Counted from the first letter of the stretch, positions 25,920 through 35,833 are shown. The stretch: DNA of 62,226 nt from Brasilonema angustatum HA4187-MV1 (GCA_019359695.1 JAHHGV010000047.1:1-62226), one strand, 5' to 3'. A program made the numbers and translations. Notes: a model not told the origin generated them from the sequence alone.

Positions 25920-27161
25920 ATGGCAGACTGGCAAGAAATTAGTGGTGGTATCACAGCACCTAGAGGGTATCGTTCAGCAGGAATTACAGCAGGGTTGAAA
26001 CCTTCAGGATTGCCGGATTTGGCTTTGATAGTCTCAGATGTGGAGGCGATCGCCGCAGGTGTATTCACCATCAGTCATGTTAAAGCTGCCTGTGTTGATT
26101 ATTGCCGTCAAACCTTGCAAGCAAAGCATAGCGCCCGTGCTATCCTTTGCAACGCTGGACAAGCCAACGCTGCAACTGGTCACCAAGGCTGGTTAGACGC
26201 GATAGAATCAGCAATGGCAGTAGCGCAAGCACTCAACATTCCCTCAAAATCGGTGCTACTCGCTTCCACGGGTGTGATTGGGCAACGCATTCGCATGGAT
26301 GCACTCAAAGCAGGAATACCCAAAGTCGTTGCAGCACTTTCTGAAACAGGGTCAGATGCAGCAGCTGGTGCGATAATTACCACAGACTTGGTGACAAAAT
26401 CTATTGCCTTGGAGACAATGATAGGCGATCGCCCAGTACGAATTGGAGGTATCGCCAAAGGTTCTGGGATGATTCATCCCAACATGGCAACAATGCTTGC
26501 GTTTGTGACTTGTGATGCAGCTGTGTCTCCGACTCTCTGGCAACAAATGTTGAGTCGCGCGGCTGATAGAAGCTTCAATTCCATCACTGTTGATGGGGAT
26601 ACAAGTACTAATGACAGTTTAATCGCTCTTGCCAACGGTCAATCGCGCACCCCAGCAATTACCGAAATGGGCGCAGAAGCCGAAAAATTAGAGGCAATGT
26701 TAACAGCAGTTTGCCAGCATTTGGCGAAGGCGATCGCCCGTGACGGTGAAGGCGCAACTTGTCTTATAGAAGTGCAAGTCACAGGGGCGCAAGATGAACA
26801 AGCAGCCCGTCAAATTGCCAAAACCATTGCAGGTTCTTCTCTTGTCAAGTCTGCTATTTTTGGACGCGATCCCAACTGGGGACGTATTGCAGCAGCTGCC
26901 GGACGCGCGGGAGTTCCTTTTGAACAAGAAAACCTGAAAATAAAGTTAGGAGATTTCTTGCTGATGGAGAATGGTCAACCATTACCATTTGATAAGAAAG
27001 CTGCAAGTGAGTATTTGAAACAAGCAGCACTTGGTGCGTACCTCAAAGAAGATACTGTGTTGATTGCTGTTAGTATTGGCAATGGTTCTAGTTCAGGTAA
27101 GGCTTGGGGTTGTGACTTGAGCTATGACTACGTGAAAATTAACGCCGAGTACACGACTTGA
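25920..27161 (+). CDS. argJ: bifunctional ornithine acetyltransferase / N-acetylglutamate synthase
   Basis: 413 residues, full length. It transfers acetyl from N-acetylornithine to glutamate (cyclic arginine pathway) and in bifunctional forms also makes N-acetylglutamate from acetyl-CoA. The self-cleavage site is HPNMA-TMLAF, with Thr191 becoming the N-terminal nucleophile of the beta chain. ASTGVIG (oxyanion loop) and the end CDLSYDYVKINAEYTT match the family. Cytosolic. A broken second copy of its 3' half lies at 30781-31411 and is nearly identical over most of its length, implying recent duplication or gene conversion. Confidence 0.95.
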   Translation: MADWQEISGGITAPRGYRSAGITAGLKPSGLPDLALIVSDVEAIAAGVFTISHVKAACVDYCRQTLQAKHSARAILCNAGQANAATGHQGWLDAIESAMAVAQALNIPSKSVLLASTGVIGQRIRMDALKAGIPKVVAALSETGSDAAAGAIITTDLVTKSIALETMIGDRPVRIGGIAKGSGMIHPNMATMLAFVTCDAAVSPTLWQQMLSRAADRSFNSITVDGDTSTNDSLIALANGQSRTPAITEMGAEAEKLEAMLTAVCQHLAKAIARDGEGATCLIEVQVTGAQDEQAARQIAKTIAGSSLVKSAIFGRDPNWGRIAAAAGRAGVPFEQENLKIKLGDFLLMENGQPLPFDKKAASEYLKQAALGAYLKEDTVLIAVSIGNGSSSGKAWGCDLSYDYVKINAEYTT

Positions 27162-27465
27162 AGTATGGAAATTGGGCGTTGCTGAATCAAGATATGAATT
27201 GAGAAAATCACGATTTTGTAGAGACATTGCATGCAACGTCTTTACAAGGGTTAGGGAAAATTAAAAATCTATTGACAAACCCAATTCATGACCAAATTCA
27301 GTAACACCGGAAGTTATCTCATCCTCCCTCATCTGCTTCATCCTCCAGCCTACGGCAGGAAGCGCTTTGATTTAACAGTTCTCAGTCATCAGTTATCAGT
27401 TACCAGTTAATCCCCATGAATTCAGGGGATTAACTGGTAACTGTTCACTGTTCACTGATTCGGTA
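27162..27465. other. spacer with near-perfect palindrome
   Basis: Contains CAGTTAC-type heptamers and an inverted repeat: arms 27397-27415 and 27425-27443 are perfectly complementary over 19 bp (CAGTTACCAGTTAATCCCC / its complement), around TGAATTCA. It could terminate argJ transcription or be a collapsed pair of opposed heptamer arrays. No gene. Confidence 0.6.
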
Positions 27466-27679
27466 TAAGTAGGTGGGCGGGAAAATTTATCAGTTTGTCA
27501 TTGCGAGTGGAACGCAGTGAGACCAGCGCTGCAGGAGGGTTTCCCGACCTAGGCGACTGGCGAACCCGAAGGGTGGAACGTAGACCCCGGAGGGGGCTTC
27601 CCGCAGGGTAGCAATCGCAATGGTTTTGACCACTTTATATTTTGTTACATAGTTAGGTTTATTTGTGCCTACCTACTTA
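27466..27679. mobile_element. MITE family A, copy 2, carrying another repeat
   Basis: Bounded by TAAGTAGGTGGGC and GCCTACCTACTTA (inverted termini, one mismatch). At 214 bp it is about 90 bp longer than copies 1 and 3. The excess corresponds to a dispersed palindromic repeat (GTTTCCCGACCTAGGCGAC, CGAACCCGAAGGGTGG, CTTCCCGCAGGGTAG), i.e. a repeat nested in the MITE. It ends 6 bases before the stop of the cytochrome gene. Confidence 0.7.
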
Positions 27680-27684
27680 GTTCT

Positions 27685-30006
27685 TCAAGAGGTTGCCAAG
27701 AAGTTGGGCAGAGGATTACCACCGTTTTGACCAACAGCTGGGATTTCCAACAGAGAATCCGTAGCTTGCGTGGTACCGTCTTGTGTTTTGACGTTGGGGT
27801 CGATGGTGACGGAGTTTTGGTCTCCTGGATGTCCGTTAGGAACGAACAATTGCGGGTGGTCGAAGGGCGCTTTTTGATTGCGGACTCGTTCATCAGTCAG
27901 CCCTTTCAAAAAGGCAACCAGCCCCTGTTTTTCCTCGGGTGTTAGATTCAGCGGCGGGAGTGCGCCACCAAAGTCGCCGCCTCGATTGTAAAAATCAACC
28001 ACTTGCTCCAGAGTTGACTGACCACCATTGTGGAAGTAAGGGGCAGTGAGTTCTATATTGCGAAGTCCGGGTGTTTTGAACGCTCCGTCTGCAGTCACCG
28101 CTTCATTGGGATCAAGCGGGGGATTGAGGGTAGGGGGGTCTTCGCCGAGGAGTTGCTTAAATTTTCCCTGCTGAGCTAGCCGGACTTCCGACAAGGGATT
28201 GCCTTGACCATTACCATCCAAACCGTCATTACCACCCAAACCGGGGTCTTCGCTGGAAGGTCTGACGCCGATGCTAAAGAAGCCACTGTCTTCAGGACGC
28301 CCACCGGCCTGCACAGGCGCACGTCCGATTCGTCCCCTTTGAGCGACGGTACTCACTGAAGCGGCGGTCAATTCCGATCCTGCGTGGCAGGCAATGCACG
28401 TACCCTTGTTTTGGAAAATGTTCCACCCCAGCTGCTGCTGGGCAGTCAGAGCGCCAGTGTTTCCAGCTAAGAACTGGTCAAATGGTGTCTCAGCAGAAAC
28501 CAATGTTGACTCGTACGCCTGAATTGCCAGCCCAAAGAAGAGCGAGAAGTTGTACTCTGCTAGCGTGAATTCGTTGGTGTTCAACTTGCCCTTTTTGTGC
28601 GAGAAGGTTCGCCTACCGGTTGTTGGGTTAATTTTGATAATAATATCTGAATCCCACCACTCCCGCTTGAAGGCGTCCTGGAGCAAGGCCTCGTAGGACT
28701 TTTTCAGACCTGGTTTAGACGAATAGGCACTGGAGTTGCTTAAAGAACTTAAAACACTATCATCATAAGCTACAATCTGCTTGGCAAGAGGCTGCAGGGC
28801 AAGGAACTTCTTACCGAGCTTCCTACCCACCCTTCTGAAACGCTTATTATTGGATCCAGGAGAAAGTCGGCTTGCCTGCTCATCGCTGTTGGTAGTGTTT
28901 TCCAAGACCTCCGCATTAACGGTATTGTTAACAGTGTGACCTAGGGTGTTGAACACCTTAACCGTAGTATCGTCTCCAGATAACTCAATTCTCAATGGCG
29001 TGGTGATATTGGTTAATTCAGCGGACGTCTCCAAGGAATTCTCCGGTGGTGCCACCGCCTGTGAAGCCAGTGAGGAATTATTGAGACTAACTTGCACATC
29101 TTCCAGTCGTTTTCGGTGAACTGCTTTCAAAACATAAGCATTAGAGTCTCTCAACCCCAAGGGATTTACCCCGTTGAAGGTGTTTTGAGCCAGTCCGTCC
29201 CAGAAGTTGCGAAAGTTAAACACTGCGTTGATCACTGATGGTGAATGCCGGGGCGTCACTTGACGCACGTTCGTGCCATTCACATTGAAGACTTGATCCT
29301 TCAAAGGCGTCACTTTGTCCTTGTCACTGCCAGGATTAACGTCAACAAATCTTGCCCTGAAGACCCCTTTGGAGCCAGCAACATCATTATTGTCAGAGAC
29401 AACGGTCGAAGATATGTCATCTGGGTTTGCTAGCTTATGAAATGGGTAATCTGCTGCCGTCAGCTGGTAGTTCGGACCTTTTCCCGGGGTGAAAGTCCTA
29501 TCAATGAAACCTGGGCTGATTTGGTTTTTGGATCTGCTGTCCGCTCCAGCATGAAAGTGACAACTGGCACAAGACTGGATGCCATCGTAGCCAAGCTGCA
29601 TATCCCAGAAAAGAGACTTTCCTAGGGCGATCGCAGCTTTTTCATCTTTTACGAAATCCGTCAGATTCTTTGGTTTTGGAATCTCTATCCTATCGAGGGG
29701 AGGCGTAGGCGGCGGAGTTATTTGCGCCGATACAGTATGTCCGGTTAGGACTGCAACGATCACCAGCGCGGCGATCGCCGCACCTTTTTTCATGCTCCTA
29801 AACCATTTGGATGCTAGATGAGTAAGTTTACTTACCATCAGAGTTGTCCAAATGGCAATATTTTGTATTCTTTGTAAGAGTTTTGATAGCAGATGGATAA
29901 AGGGGGAAGCAGAGGAACTTTCCCTTCTCCTACTTGCCTTTTGGGTGTCTTTCGACTCCTCAAATTCAGACAAGCCGCTATGGCGACTTTTTCTAGCATT
30001 GCTCAT
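27685..30006 (-). CDS. di-haem cytochrome c peroxidase / MauG family protein
   Basis: 773 residues. Two haem c motifs, CASCH (146-150) and CIACH (~536-540), and the tail GAFKTPGLRNIELTAPYFHNGG are hallmarks of the CcpA/MauG family. These periplasmic enzymes reduce hydrogen peroxide or carry out protein oxidation. A typical signal peptide begins at residue 72 (MKKGAAIAALVIVAVLTGH, cut near VSA-Q), so the true start may be ATG at 29793; the 71 upstream residues are basic and unusual, and only their open frame supports them. The ~770-residue size includes a long insert between the haem domains. Downstream end abuts a MITE. Confidence 0.85.
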   Translation of the reverse strand: MSNARKSRHSGLSEFEESKDTQKASRRRESSSASPFIHLLSKLLQRIQNIAIWTTLMVSKLTHLASKWFRSMKKGAAIAALVIVAVLTGHTVSAQITPPPTPPLDRIEIPKPKNLTDFVKDEKAAIALGKSLFWDMQLGYDGIQSCASCHFHAGADSRSKNQISPGFIDRTFTPGKGPNYQLTAADYPFHKLANPDDISSTVVSDNNDVAGSKGVFRARFVDVNPGSDKDKVTPLKDQVFNVNGTNVRQVTPRHSPSVINAVFNFRNFWDGLAQNTFNGVNPLGLRDSNAYVLKAVHRKRLEDVQVSLNNSSLASQAVAPPENSLETSAELTNITTPLRIELSGDDTTVKVFNTLGHTVNNTVNAEVLENTTNSDEQASRLSPGSNNKRFRRVGRKLGKKFLALQPLAKQIVAYDDSVLSSLSNSSAYSSKPGLKKSYEALLQDAFKREWWDSDIIIKINPTTGRRTFSHKKGKLNTNEFTLAEYNFSLFFGLAIQAYESTLVSAETPFDQFLAGNTGALTAQQQLGWNIFQNKGTCIACHAGSELTAASVSTVAQRGRIGRAPVQAGGRPEDSGFFSIGVRPSSEDPGLGGNDGLDGNGQGNPLSEVRLAQQGKFKQLLGEDPPTLNPPLDPNEAVTADGAFKTPGLRNIELTAPYFHNGGQSTLEQVVDFYNRGGDFGGALPPLNLTPEEKQGLVAFLKGLTDERVRNQKAPFDHPQLFVPNGHPGDQNSVTIDPNVKTQDGTTQATDSLLEIPAVGQNGGNPLPNFLATS

Positions 30007-30733
30007 TGTTTTTCTGTTTTTCTGTGTTTTTTTGCCAAAATTTGAGTCAATTTATGCTAGATTCTGTTGCAACAATATGTGCTGCTTTAAACAGGGTTTC
30101 TAGAACCGAATTCAAGCTACATGAAACCAAGTCATATAAAACAAGATACGGCTCTAATCATTTTTCAGGTTTATTCAGCGATTTTACGCAAGGTATATAT
30201 ATTTTTTACAAAAATTTACACGTGTATATTTTGAGTTAAAGTATCAGTCACAGTAGAAGGTAGTCATTAACCCGAAATGAAAAACTGGACTCAAGGAATC
30301 CCCGTTTCTTCTAAAACGGGGAGGAATTGTCTCCTTGCCTCGTCTTAGTCATTAGTCACAGGTCATTAGGAGGCAGTGCGGTCTTGGGGAGCCACTGCGA
30401 AGGGAAACGCTCTGCCGACTTGTAGCATGTGGCGTGGTTTCCCCCATGTTAGCGGAGCGAGCCGTAGGCTGCACCTGCCGTTCATTAGTATAATTAATGA
30501 CGATAAATCGTGTAGCGTAGCGGTTCCTCTTAGGAACTAAAACTACTAATGACTAAAGACTAATGACTTCGATTTCCCCCCCGGCTTTTTATGAAATTGC
30601 AGTGCAGCGGTTCCTTTTAGGAACTACGTTTGCGCAGCGTCCCTCTTAGGGACTAGTGATGATTTCATAGCCGGGGGATGAGTTAACATTTTAAAGGCTT
30701 ACTCAACCTTTTTCTACAATCCAACTGCCCTCT
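30007..30733. other. intergenic with repeats
   Basis: AT-rich upstream region of the cytochrome gene. At 30297-30325 there is a CCCCGTTT/AAACGGGG hairpin described separately. From about 30370 to 30660, blocks of dispersed repeat (GGTTCCTTTTAGGAACTA twice; GCGTAGCGGTTCC) alternate with heptamer-like TCATTAGTCAC sequence. No gene recognised. Confidence 0.45.
30280..30345 (+). mobile_element. possible IS200/IS605 right-end remnant
   Basis: GGAATCCCCGTTT-CTTCT-AAAACGGGGAGGA forms the hairpin typically found after tnpB at the right end of IS605-type elements (also the omegaRNA scaffold end). No tnpA or tnpB sequence was seen around it, so it would be a solo end. Assignment from remembered pattern. 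Confidence 0.4.
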
Positions 30734-30780
30734 TTGTCAGCATCCCACCTGCCAGGACTTGCGCCAAAACTGTACCAGAC

Positions 30781-31411
30781 AGTTCTCTGGCAACAAATGT
30801 TAAGTCGCGCAGCTGAGCGAGGTTTTAATTCGATCACCGTTGATGGCGATACGAGTACAAATGACAGTTTAATCGCTCTTGCCAACGGTCAATCCCGCAC
30901 CCCAGCAATTACTGAAATGGGCGCAGAAGCCGAAAAATTAGAAGCGATGTTAACAGCAGTTTGCCAGCATTTGGCGAAGGCGATCGCCCGTGACGGTGAA
31001 GGCGCAACTTGTCTTATAGAAGTGCAAGTCACAGGGGCGCAAGATGAACAAGCAGCCCGTCAAATTGCCAAAACCATTGCAGGTTCTTCTCTTGTCAAGT
31101 CTGCCATCTTTGGACGCGATCCCAACTGGGGACGTATCGCCGCCGCCGCCGGACGTGCGGGAGTTCCTTTTGAGCAAGAAAACCTGAAAATAAAGTTAGG
31201 AGATTTCTTGCTGATGGAGAATGGTCAACCATTACCATTTGATAAGAAAGCTGCAAGTGAGTATTTGAAACAAGCAGCACTTGGTGCATACCTCAAAGAA
31301 GATACCGTGTTGATTGCTGTTAGTATTGGCACTGGTTCTAGTTGAGGTAAAGCTTGGGGTTGTGACTTGAGTTATGACTACGTGAAAATTAACGCGGAGT
31401 ATACGACTTGA
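30781..31411 (+). pseudogene. truncated duplicate of argJ (3' half)
   Basis: It corresponds to argJ from residue ~206 (LWQQMLSRAAERGFNS) to the natural end. The catalytic Thr191 and the whole alpha chain are absent, so it cannot be active. An in-frame TGA at 31343-31345 replaces TCA in the TCT AGT TCA GGT stretch of argJ, yet the same frame continues to the normal stop. Differences from argJ cluster: the first ~75 bases differ at about one base in six, then several hundred bases differ only at scattered third positions. That mosaic suggests gene conversion between copies. Confidence 0.88.
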
Positions 31412-31432
31412 GGGTACGAAGAATAGAAAAAT

Positions 31433-31594
31433 ATGGCGAAAGCAGCAGACATCGGTGGCAAGCGTTTGATTAGTCTAGCACCGGATGCTTGGGTGAAATG
31501 GGTAACGCACAAGCACACCAACAGAGGAAAAACAATGCAACGAATTTCTGTGGTTGGCACAAGTGGATCTGGCAAGACGACTTTGGCGCAGTAA
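31433..31594 (+). pseudogene. chimeric remnant: Rpn/DUF4351-like start joined to a P-loop kinase start
   Basis: A 53-codon frame begins MAKAADIGGKRLISLAPDAW, resembling the N-terminus of cyanobacterial DUF4351/Rpn-type proteins, then joins in frame MQRISVVGTSGSGKTTLAQ, the start of an adenylate-kinase-like P-loop protein, and stops. Each half is only the first ~20-35 residues of its family, so this is probably debris left by deletion. It lies between the argJ duplicate and the desaturase and probably came with the same rearrangement. Confidence 0.45.
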
Positions 31595-31596
31595 AT

Positions 31597-32718
31597 TTAC
31601 GCCTCGTTGGCTCTCTCTAGATCGATGGATTGCGCAGCTTGACGAAACGATGCTATCGACTTGAGGCTATTGGAGGGACAATCCCACAGAATGTATTTGA
31701 AGCAATCAGGAATATCTACGATTCGCAGCGTTTTTGCACTCCTAAGCAGGTGAATATTTTTATTGTGGCAAGCTTGGAGGTTGTAATTGGGGATTCTGTC
31801 GCAAAGATGATGAATGTTATGGTAGCCGATATCGGCGGAAAACCACTTGAAAACGGTGGGTAACTCCAGATAACTGCTGCCCTTAATTGCTCCTTCGAGA
31901 TAGTCCCACCCTTCAGTTTTGTGGGCGTAAGAGCCATCAAAGTTGTGCTGAACAAAGAAGACGCAGATGAAGATTGCCGCAGCACAAGTTAGCGTGATTG
32001 AGTAAACGCTCACGAAAAAACCAAATCCAAGTAAATACCCCAGAAAAATCCAGCTGCCGACTACACAAATGTTGTTGAACAACAGATGCCAAAACTCAGC
32101 CGCAGTGTACCAATTTCTAGACTTATGGGAGGAGATGATTCGAGGTAAATCCATAAAAGGATCTTGCTGCAAGCAAGTCACTAGATGAGTTATAAAATCA
32201 TATGTTCCGGCAATCAGGGCGAGTCTTGGCTTAATCGCGAGATAGAAAAAACCTCCCGGAAAGATCATGAATGGGTGCCTCAGTAGTTCATAATGCCTTT
32301 GGGCAGATGGACTGAGGCGAGCAAACTCCTCAGTAGAGAGTAATGCACTAGGACCGCGATAGCGTTGCCAATCACCGTTGGTTTTGTGGTGATAGGCATG
32401 TCCTCTCGACCACGGATATTGAGGGATCGCGTTGATCACCCCTAGAATAAAACCGATAATCCGATTAACCCTTTTTGAACGAAAGAGTGAATAGTGTCCG
32501 CAATCATGCATTAAAGAAAAACAACGCACTGAAAACAGCGTCATCAAAACTATAATGGGCGCAAGCAACCAAAAACAAATAGAAGCTGCTTTGTGTGCTA
32601 AAAACCATAAAACCACATAAGGCACAACCGTATTCAGGATTTGATAAGTTGCCCGCAAGTCGCTGCTGTTCATGTAAGGACTCAGGACAAAATCCGACTT
32701 TTTCACTATGGTTTCCAT
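31597..32718 (-). CDS. membrane fatty acid desaturase (delta-12/omega-6-like)
   Basis: 373 residues with four to five hydrophobic helices and the three histidine boxes of the di-iron desaturases: HDCGH, HAYHH and HNIHH. Spacing and flanking residues fit the DesA/omega-6 group acting on acyl-lipids, but regiospecificity cannot be read reliably. An additional histidine in FFVQHNFDGSYAH is conserved in this group. The enzyme works in thylakoid or cytoplasmic membrane with ferredoxin as electron donor. No operon partner. Confidence 0.88.
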   Translation of the reverse strand: METIVKKSDFVLSPYMNSSDLRATYQILNTVVPYVVLWFLAHKAASICFWLLAPIIVLMTLFSVRCFSLMHDCGHYSLFRSKRVNRIIGFILGVINAIPQYPWSRGHAYHHKTNGDWQRYRGPSALLSTEEFARLSPSAQRHYELLRHPFMIFPGGFFYLAIKPRLALIAGTYDFITHLVTCLQQDPFMDLPRIISSHKSRNWYTAAEFWHLLFNNICVVGSWIFLGYLLGFGFFVSVYSITLTCAAAIFICVFFVQHNFDGSYAHKTEGWDYLEGAIKGSSYLELPTVFKWFSADIGYHNIHHLCDRIPNYNLQACHNKNIHLLRSAKTLRIVDIPDCFKYILWDCPSNSLKSIASFRQAAQSIDLERANEA

Positions 32719-33263
32719 TAAATAAAACTTTCTCCTAGATGACTGGATCGAGACAAGAAAGTTTCTTCACCAGCATTCCGGTGGCGGAGCTAATTTAGCG
32801 ATTCTTTGGTCGTAGGAAGAAGCGAATTGTTTGTCAAAAACAACAGATGACTCTTGATTTTGCATGATGAAAGTGAATCAAGTGTATATAGGCTGCCCAA
32901 CCTACAGAGAAAAATTTTATCAGAAGTAATCAACCGGACTCCTAATGAACTGTGGTTCATTACAGTCTTAACGGGGCGATCTGCCGCTATGCTGCAGCGA
33001 AGCTATCACCACGTACTAGGCTTGATATGAAATGGTATAACGGCTTACAACTTCGGTTCCACCCAACAGCAAAGCCAGTCGCCAAGGCAGGGTAAACCCC
33101 TTCGGGGAAGACCTCCGGTCTCGCTGCGCTTTAGACCTCTGGGCGTGCGCTTTGCGCATACGCCAGATGCCTGCGGAGGGAAACCCTCCCGCAGCCGGTT
33201 GTCGTCACCTCCAAAAAGCGCTGGCTGACTTTGTTTCACTCGCTGCGGACAACCTGAAAATGT
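32719..33263. repeat. intergenic cluster of dispersed palindromic repeats
   Basis: No gene seen. At 33050-33250 there is a GC-rich composite of blocks found elsewhere in the window: CCCCTTCGGGGAAG, GTCTCGCTGCGCTTTAGACC, GCGTGCGCTTTGCGCATACG, GGAGGGAAACCCTCCCGCAG. Related blocks occur at 53760-53810 and 59440-59500. Each is a short hairpin; together they look like a graveyard of nested mobile repeats. Confidence 0.6.
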
Positions 33264-33512
33264 CTACGCAGTCACTACCTTGGGTTGAGGTTTGCTAAAC
33301 AACTGGGCTAAACGATGGGGTTGGCGATAGCGAAGCGCTGCTGCTTTCAGCAGATCGCGCCAATTTCCCTTACCATACGCATACCCCGCAATTAACGGCA
33401 ATGCCACACTTGCCTCGGAAAATACCATCTGTTCGGTAGCTTTATCTACCTTGCCCCAAGAATGAGCTTCTTTGAGGGTAGAACCAGATAAAGTGCCGCC
33501 CCGTTGTAGCAC
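33264..33512 (-). pseudogene. deoxyhypusine-synthase-like protein, C-terminal remnant
   Basis: The frame reads RGGTLSGSTLKEAHSWGKVD, then MVFSEASVALPLIAGYAY and a short tail. The S-G-x-x-x-x-E-A-x-S-W-G-K-x block followed by x-x-D/E-A-(S/T)-x-x-x-P-L is the C-terminal active-site region of the deoxyhypusine synthase family (in bacteria often a homospermidine/deoxyhypusine-like enzyme). About three quarters of the protein is missing; upstream of 33512 the sequence changes to dispersed-repeat sequence. Family call by eye. Confidence 0.5.
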
Positions 33513-33781
33513 CTGGCGTGGTTGGGGGATCTCTTGTGCGTAAGTCCTAAATCAATTGACTGAGATCTTGCACCTGCTTTTGGATCCGCCAAGAAATAAA
33601 TTTCTTGGCTCAAAGGTCAAGTAAGCTAAAGCTTACTGAATATAAATTCCAGTCCGTTTTAACGGACTTCGACTATGAGCCTTGAACTTTAGTTCAAGGC
33701 GTACTCAGGGGGAGGTGCAAGATCTGAGTTGAGGGACTTGCATCCCTTTTACCATTCATCCCCCGTGAGTTGGTGAATTCT

Positions 33782-35026
33782 TTATTCCGTCAAAACTCGT
33801 TCAATTTTCTCAAATGCCCAATCTATTTCATCTTGAGAAATAACAAGAGGTGGGGCAAAACGGATGACATTATCTCTCGTCTCTTTGGCTAATAATCCCT
33901 CTTTAGCTAACGCCTTGCAAAAACGTCTTGCACCACCAGCTTCTTGATGTAATTCCATGCCAATGAGTAAGCCTTTACCGCGCACTTCCTTGATATGTGA
34001 ACTTTTAATAGATTGTAATTTTGCCTGAAAATATTCTCCTAAAATAGCAGCTTTTCCTGACAAATCTTCCTCTATGATCACATCAAGTGCAGCGTTTGCA
34101 ATTGCAGCCGCTAAAGGATTTCCTCCAAAGGTACTACCATGATCTCCTGGTTGAAAGACACTCATCACTTCGTCAGTAGAAATGAAAGCAGAAATTGGAT
34201 AAAACCCACCAGATAAAGCTTTTCCGACAGTTATACCATCTGGCTTGACATCCTCATATTGATGAGCAAACATTTTGCCAGTTCTTCCCAACCCAGTTTG
34301 AATTTCATCAAAAATCAGTAAGACGTTATGCTGGCGGCAGATTTGTTCTGCTTGTTTTAAAAACCCATCGGGAGGAACAATAATACCACCTTCACCCTGA
34401 ATTGGTTCTACTAAAAATGCAGCAGTGTAAGGAGTTATCGCTTTTTCTAAAGCTTCAGCATCACCAAAAGGTATGACTTTAAACCCAGTTGTCAAAGGTC
34501 CAAATCCATCTTGATATTGTTCTTCTGTGGAGAAACTGATTAAACTAATAGTCCGTCCAGAAAAGTTATTAGTACAAACAATAATTTCTGCCTGATTCTC
34601 TGGTACTCCTTTGACTTTGTAAGCCCATTTACGAATTGCTTTGACAGCAGTCTCAACAGCTTCAGCCCCAGAATTCATGGGTAACACTTTGGGCAAACCA
34701 GAAATGTTACAAAGCTTTTCGTAAAATCTTCCTAATTGATCATTACGAAAAGCTCTAGAAGTGAGTGTTACTTTTTGAGCTTGCTTAATCATAGCTTCCA
34801 GAATTTTGGGATGACAATGACCTTGATTCAGTGCTGAGTAAGCCGAAAGAAAATCCAGATATTTTTTACCTTCTATATCCCATACCCAGACTCCTTCTCC
34901 TTTGGTAATAACAACATCTAAAGGATGGTAATTATCAGCGCCATATTGCTGTTCAAGTTCGATGTAATCCTGGGTATTCATTGTGTTGAAGTTGGGAATT
35001 CCCAGAGTTTTATTCACTGCTTGCAT
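33782..35026 (-). CDS. rocD: ornithine aminotransferase
   Basis: 414 residues from ATG at 35026, preferred because AGGAG lies six bases upstream; an upstream ATG at 35083 adds 19 residues with no ribosome-binding site. Class III PLP aminotransferase: GQGHCHPKI-type region (LNQGHCHPKILEAM), SGAEAVETAVK, LIFDEIQTGLGRTG and the PLP lysine in VGKALSGG; GDHGSTFGGNPLA is typical of ornithine aminotransferases. It converts ornithine and 2-oxoglutarate to glutamate semialdehyde and glutamate. argJ lies 7 kb away, but the genes are not co-transcribed. Acetylornithine aminotransferase is the nearest alternative. Confidence 0.88.
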   Translation of the reverse strand: MQAVNKTLGIPNFNTMNTQDYIELEQQYGADNYHPLDVVITKGEGVWVWDIEGKKYLDFLSAYSALNQGHCHPKILEAMIKQAQKVTLTSRAFRNDQLGRFYEKLCNISGLPKVLPMNSGAEAVETAVKAIRKWAYKVKGVPENQAEIIVCTNNFSGRTISLISFSTEEQYQDGFGPLTTGFKVIPFGDAEALEKAITPYTAAFLVEPIQGEGGIIVPPDGFLKQAEQICRQHNVLLIFDEIQTGLGRTGKMFAHQYEDVKPDGITVGKALSGGFYPISAFISTDEVMSVFQPGDHGSTFGGNPLAAAIANAALDVIIEEDLSGKAAILGEYFQAKLQSIKSSHIKEVRGKGLLIGMELHQEAGGARRFCKALAKEGLLAKETRDNVIRFAPPLVISQDEIDWAFEKIERVLTE

Positions 35027-35083
35027 ATTTGCTCCTGAAAATCTTCTGTATTTTGAAATAGAATGAGAAAACAGCCGAAACAT

Positions 35084-35710
35084 TACCTGTTGAATGACTC
35101 ATCCAACAGGACTCAACTAGATTTCAGAAAAACCCAGCTTCATTCTTTGTTTTATATTTCGTAATTCCAGGTTGCTATTGACAATAAAGTTGAAGGCGCA
35201 ACTCTCTGGATTAAGTTTGTGATGTCAAAGACAAGCGCTACTATGTGATACTGATGGATTTTTTGTTAATATCTAAACAGCTAGTAAGTACTTATTGACC
35301 AGCCATTTGTTCTTTTTCCAGACAAGCAACTTGTGTAGGACATCTTACTCCTACTTTTAGGGACGAAAAGCAGTTGTCCATTCTGTCTGAATGTGAAACT
35401 TTGCTGGCATAAAAATCAATAGTGTAAACGGTGATGTTTATGATAGTAACTTTGCTTTTATCCGCACTTGACGAATAAAAAACAAAGAATAAAAAACAAG
35501 CCGCAGGTATTTTGACTTAGAGACTTTCATCTCCACAGTTACTACCAAGTGCAGAATTTGCACTTTTCTTTTTTCGTGACTTCTGGTGGCTAATCCACTA
35601 GAACCGACTTGTACAATATCAGTATATCATTGTTTGCTGCGGTTCCTATCGTTAAATTTTTACAACAAAATCCCCGTAGAAAGAGTTATTTGTAAAACTA
35701 TCGCTTATAT
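35084..35710. other. intergenic, no intact gene
   Basis: Upstream region of the aminotransferase gene. AT-rich, with no recognised RNA or repeat beyond short A-rich tracts (ACGAATAAAAAACAAAGAAT near 35470). Confidence 0.4.
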
Positions 35711-35833
35711 TTATATGTTACCTTGTCGTAATAGCTGCTCTGCCCACTCCATACGTTTATCACTCACGTAGCGAAAGACTGTTGTACCAAAGAGTTTGTG
35801 AAATCCGCGTTGCACGTACTGTTTTGGACAGCT
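35711..35833 (-). pseudogene. AraC-family regulator, C-terminal helix remnant
   Basis: The minus-strand frame reads PKQYVQRGFHKLFGTTVFRY, then VSDKRMEWAEQLLRQGNI and TAA. This is the second helix-turn-helix region of AraC/PchR-type regulators (F-x-x-x-F-G-T-T-V-F-x-Y-x-x-x-x-R-M-x-x-A-x-x-L-L). Both the N-terminal domain and the following residues are missing. Only about 39 residues survive. Confidence 0.55.

Noticed and set aside
30703-30785. Minus-strand tail reading WYSFGASPGRWDADKEGSWI
   Set aside because: Too short to judge; may be the C-terminal end of a deleted gene at the argJ-duplicate junction.
33045-33239. 64-codon minus-strand frame
   Set aside because: Lies entirely within dispersed palindromic repeats.
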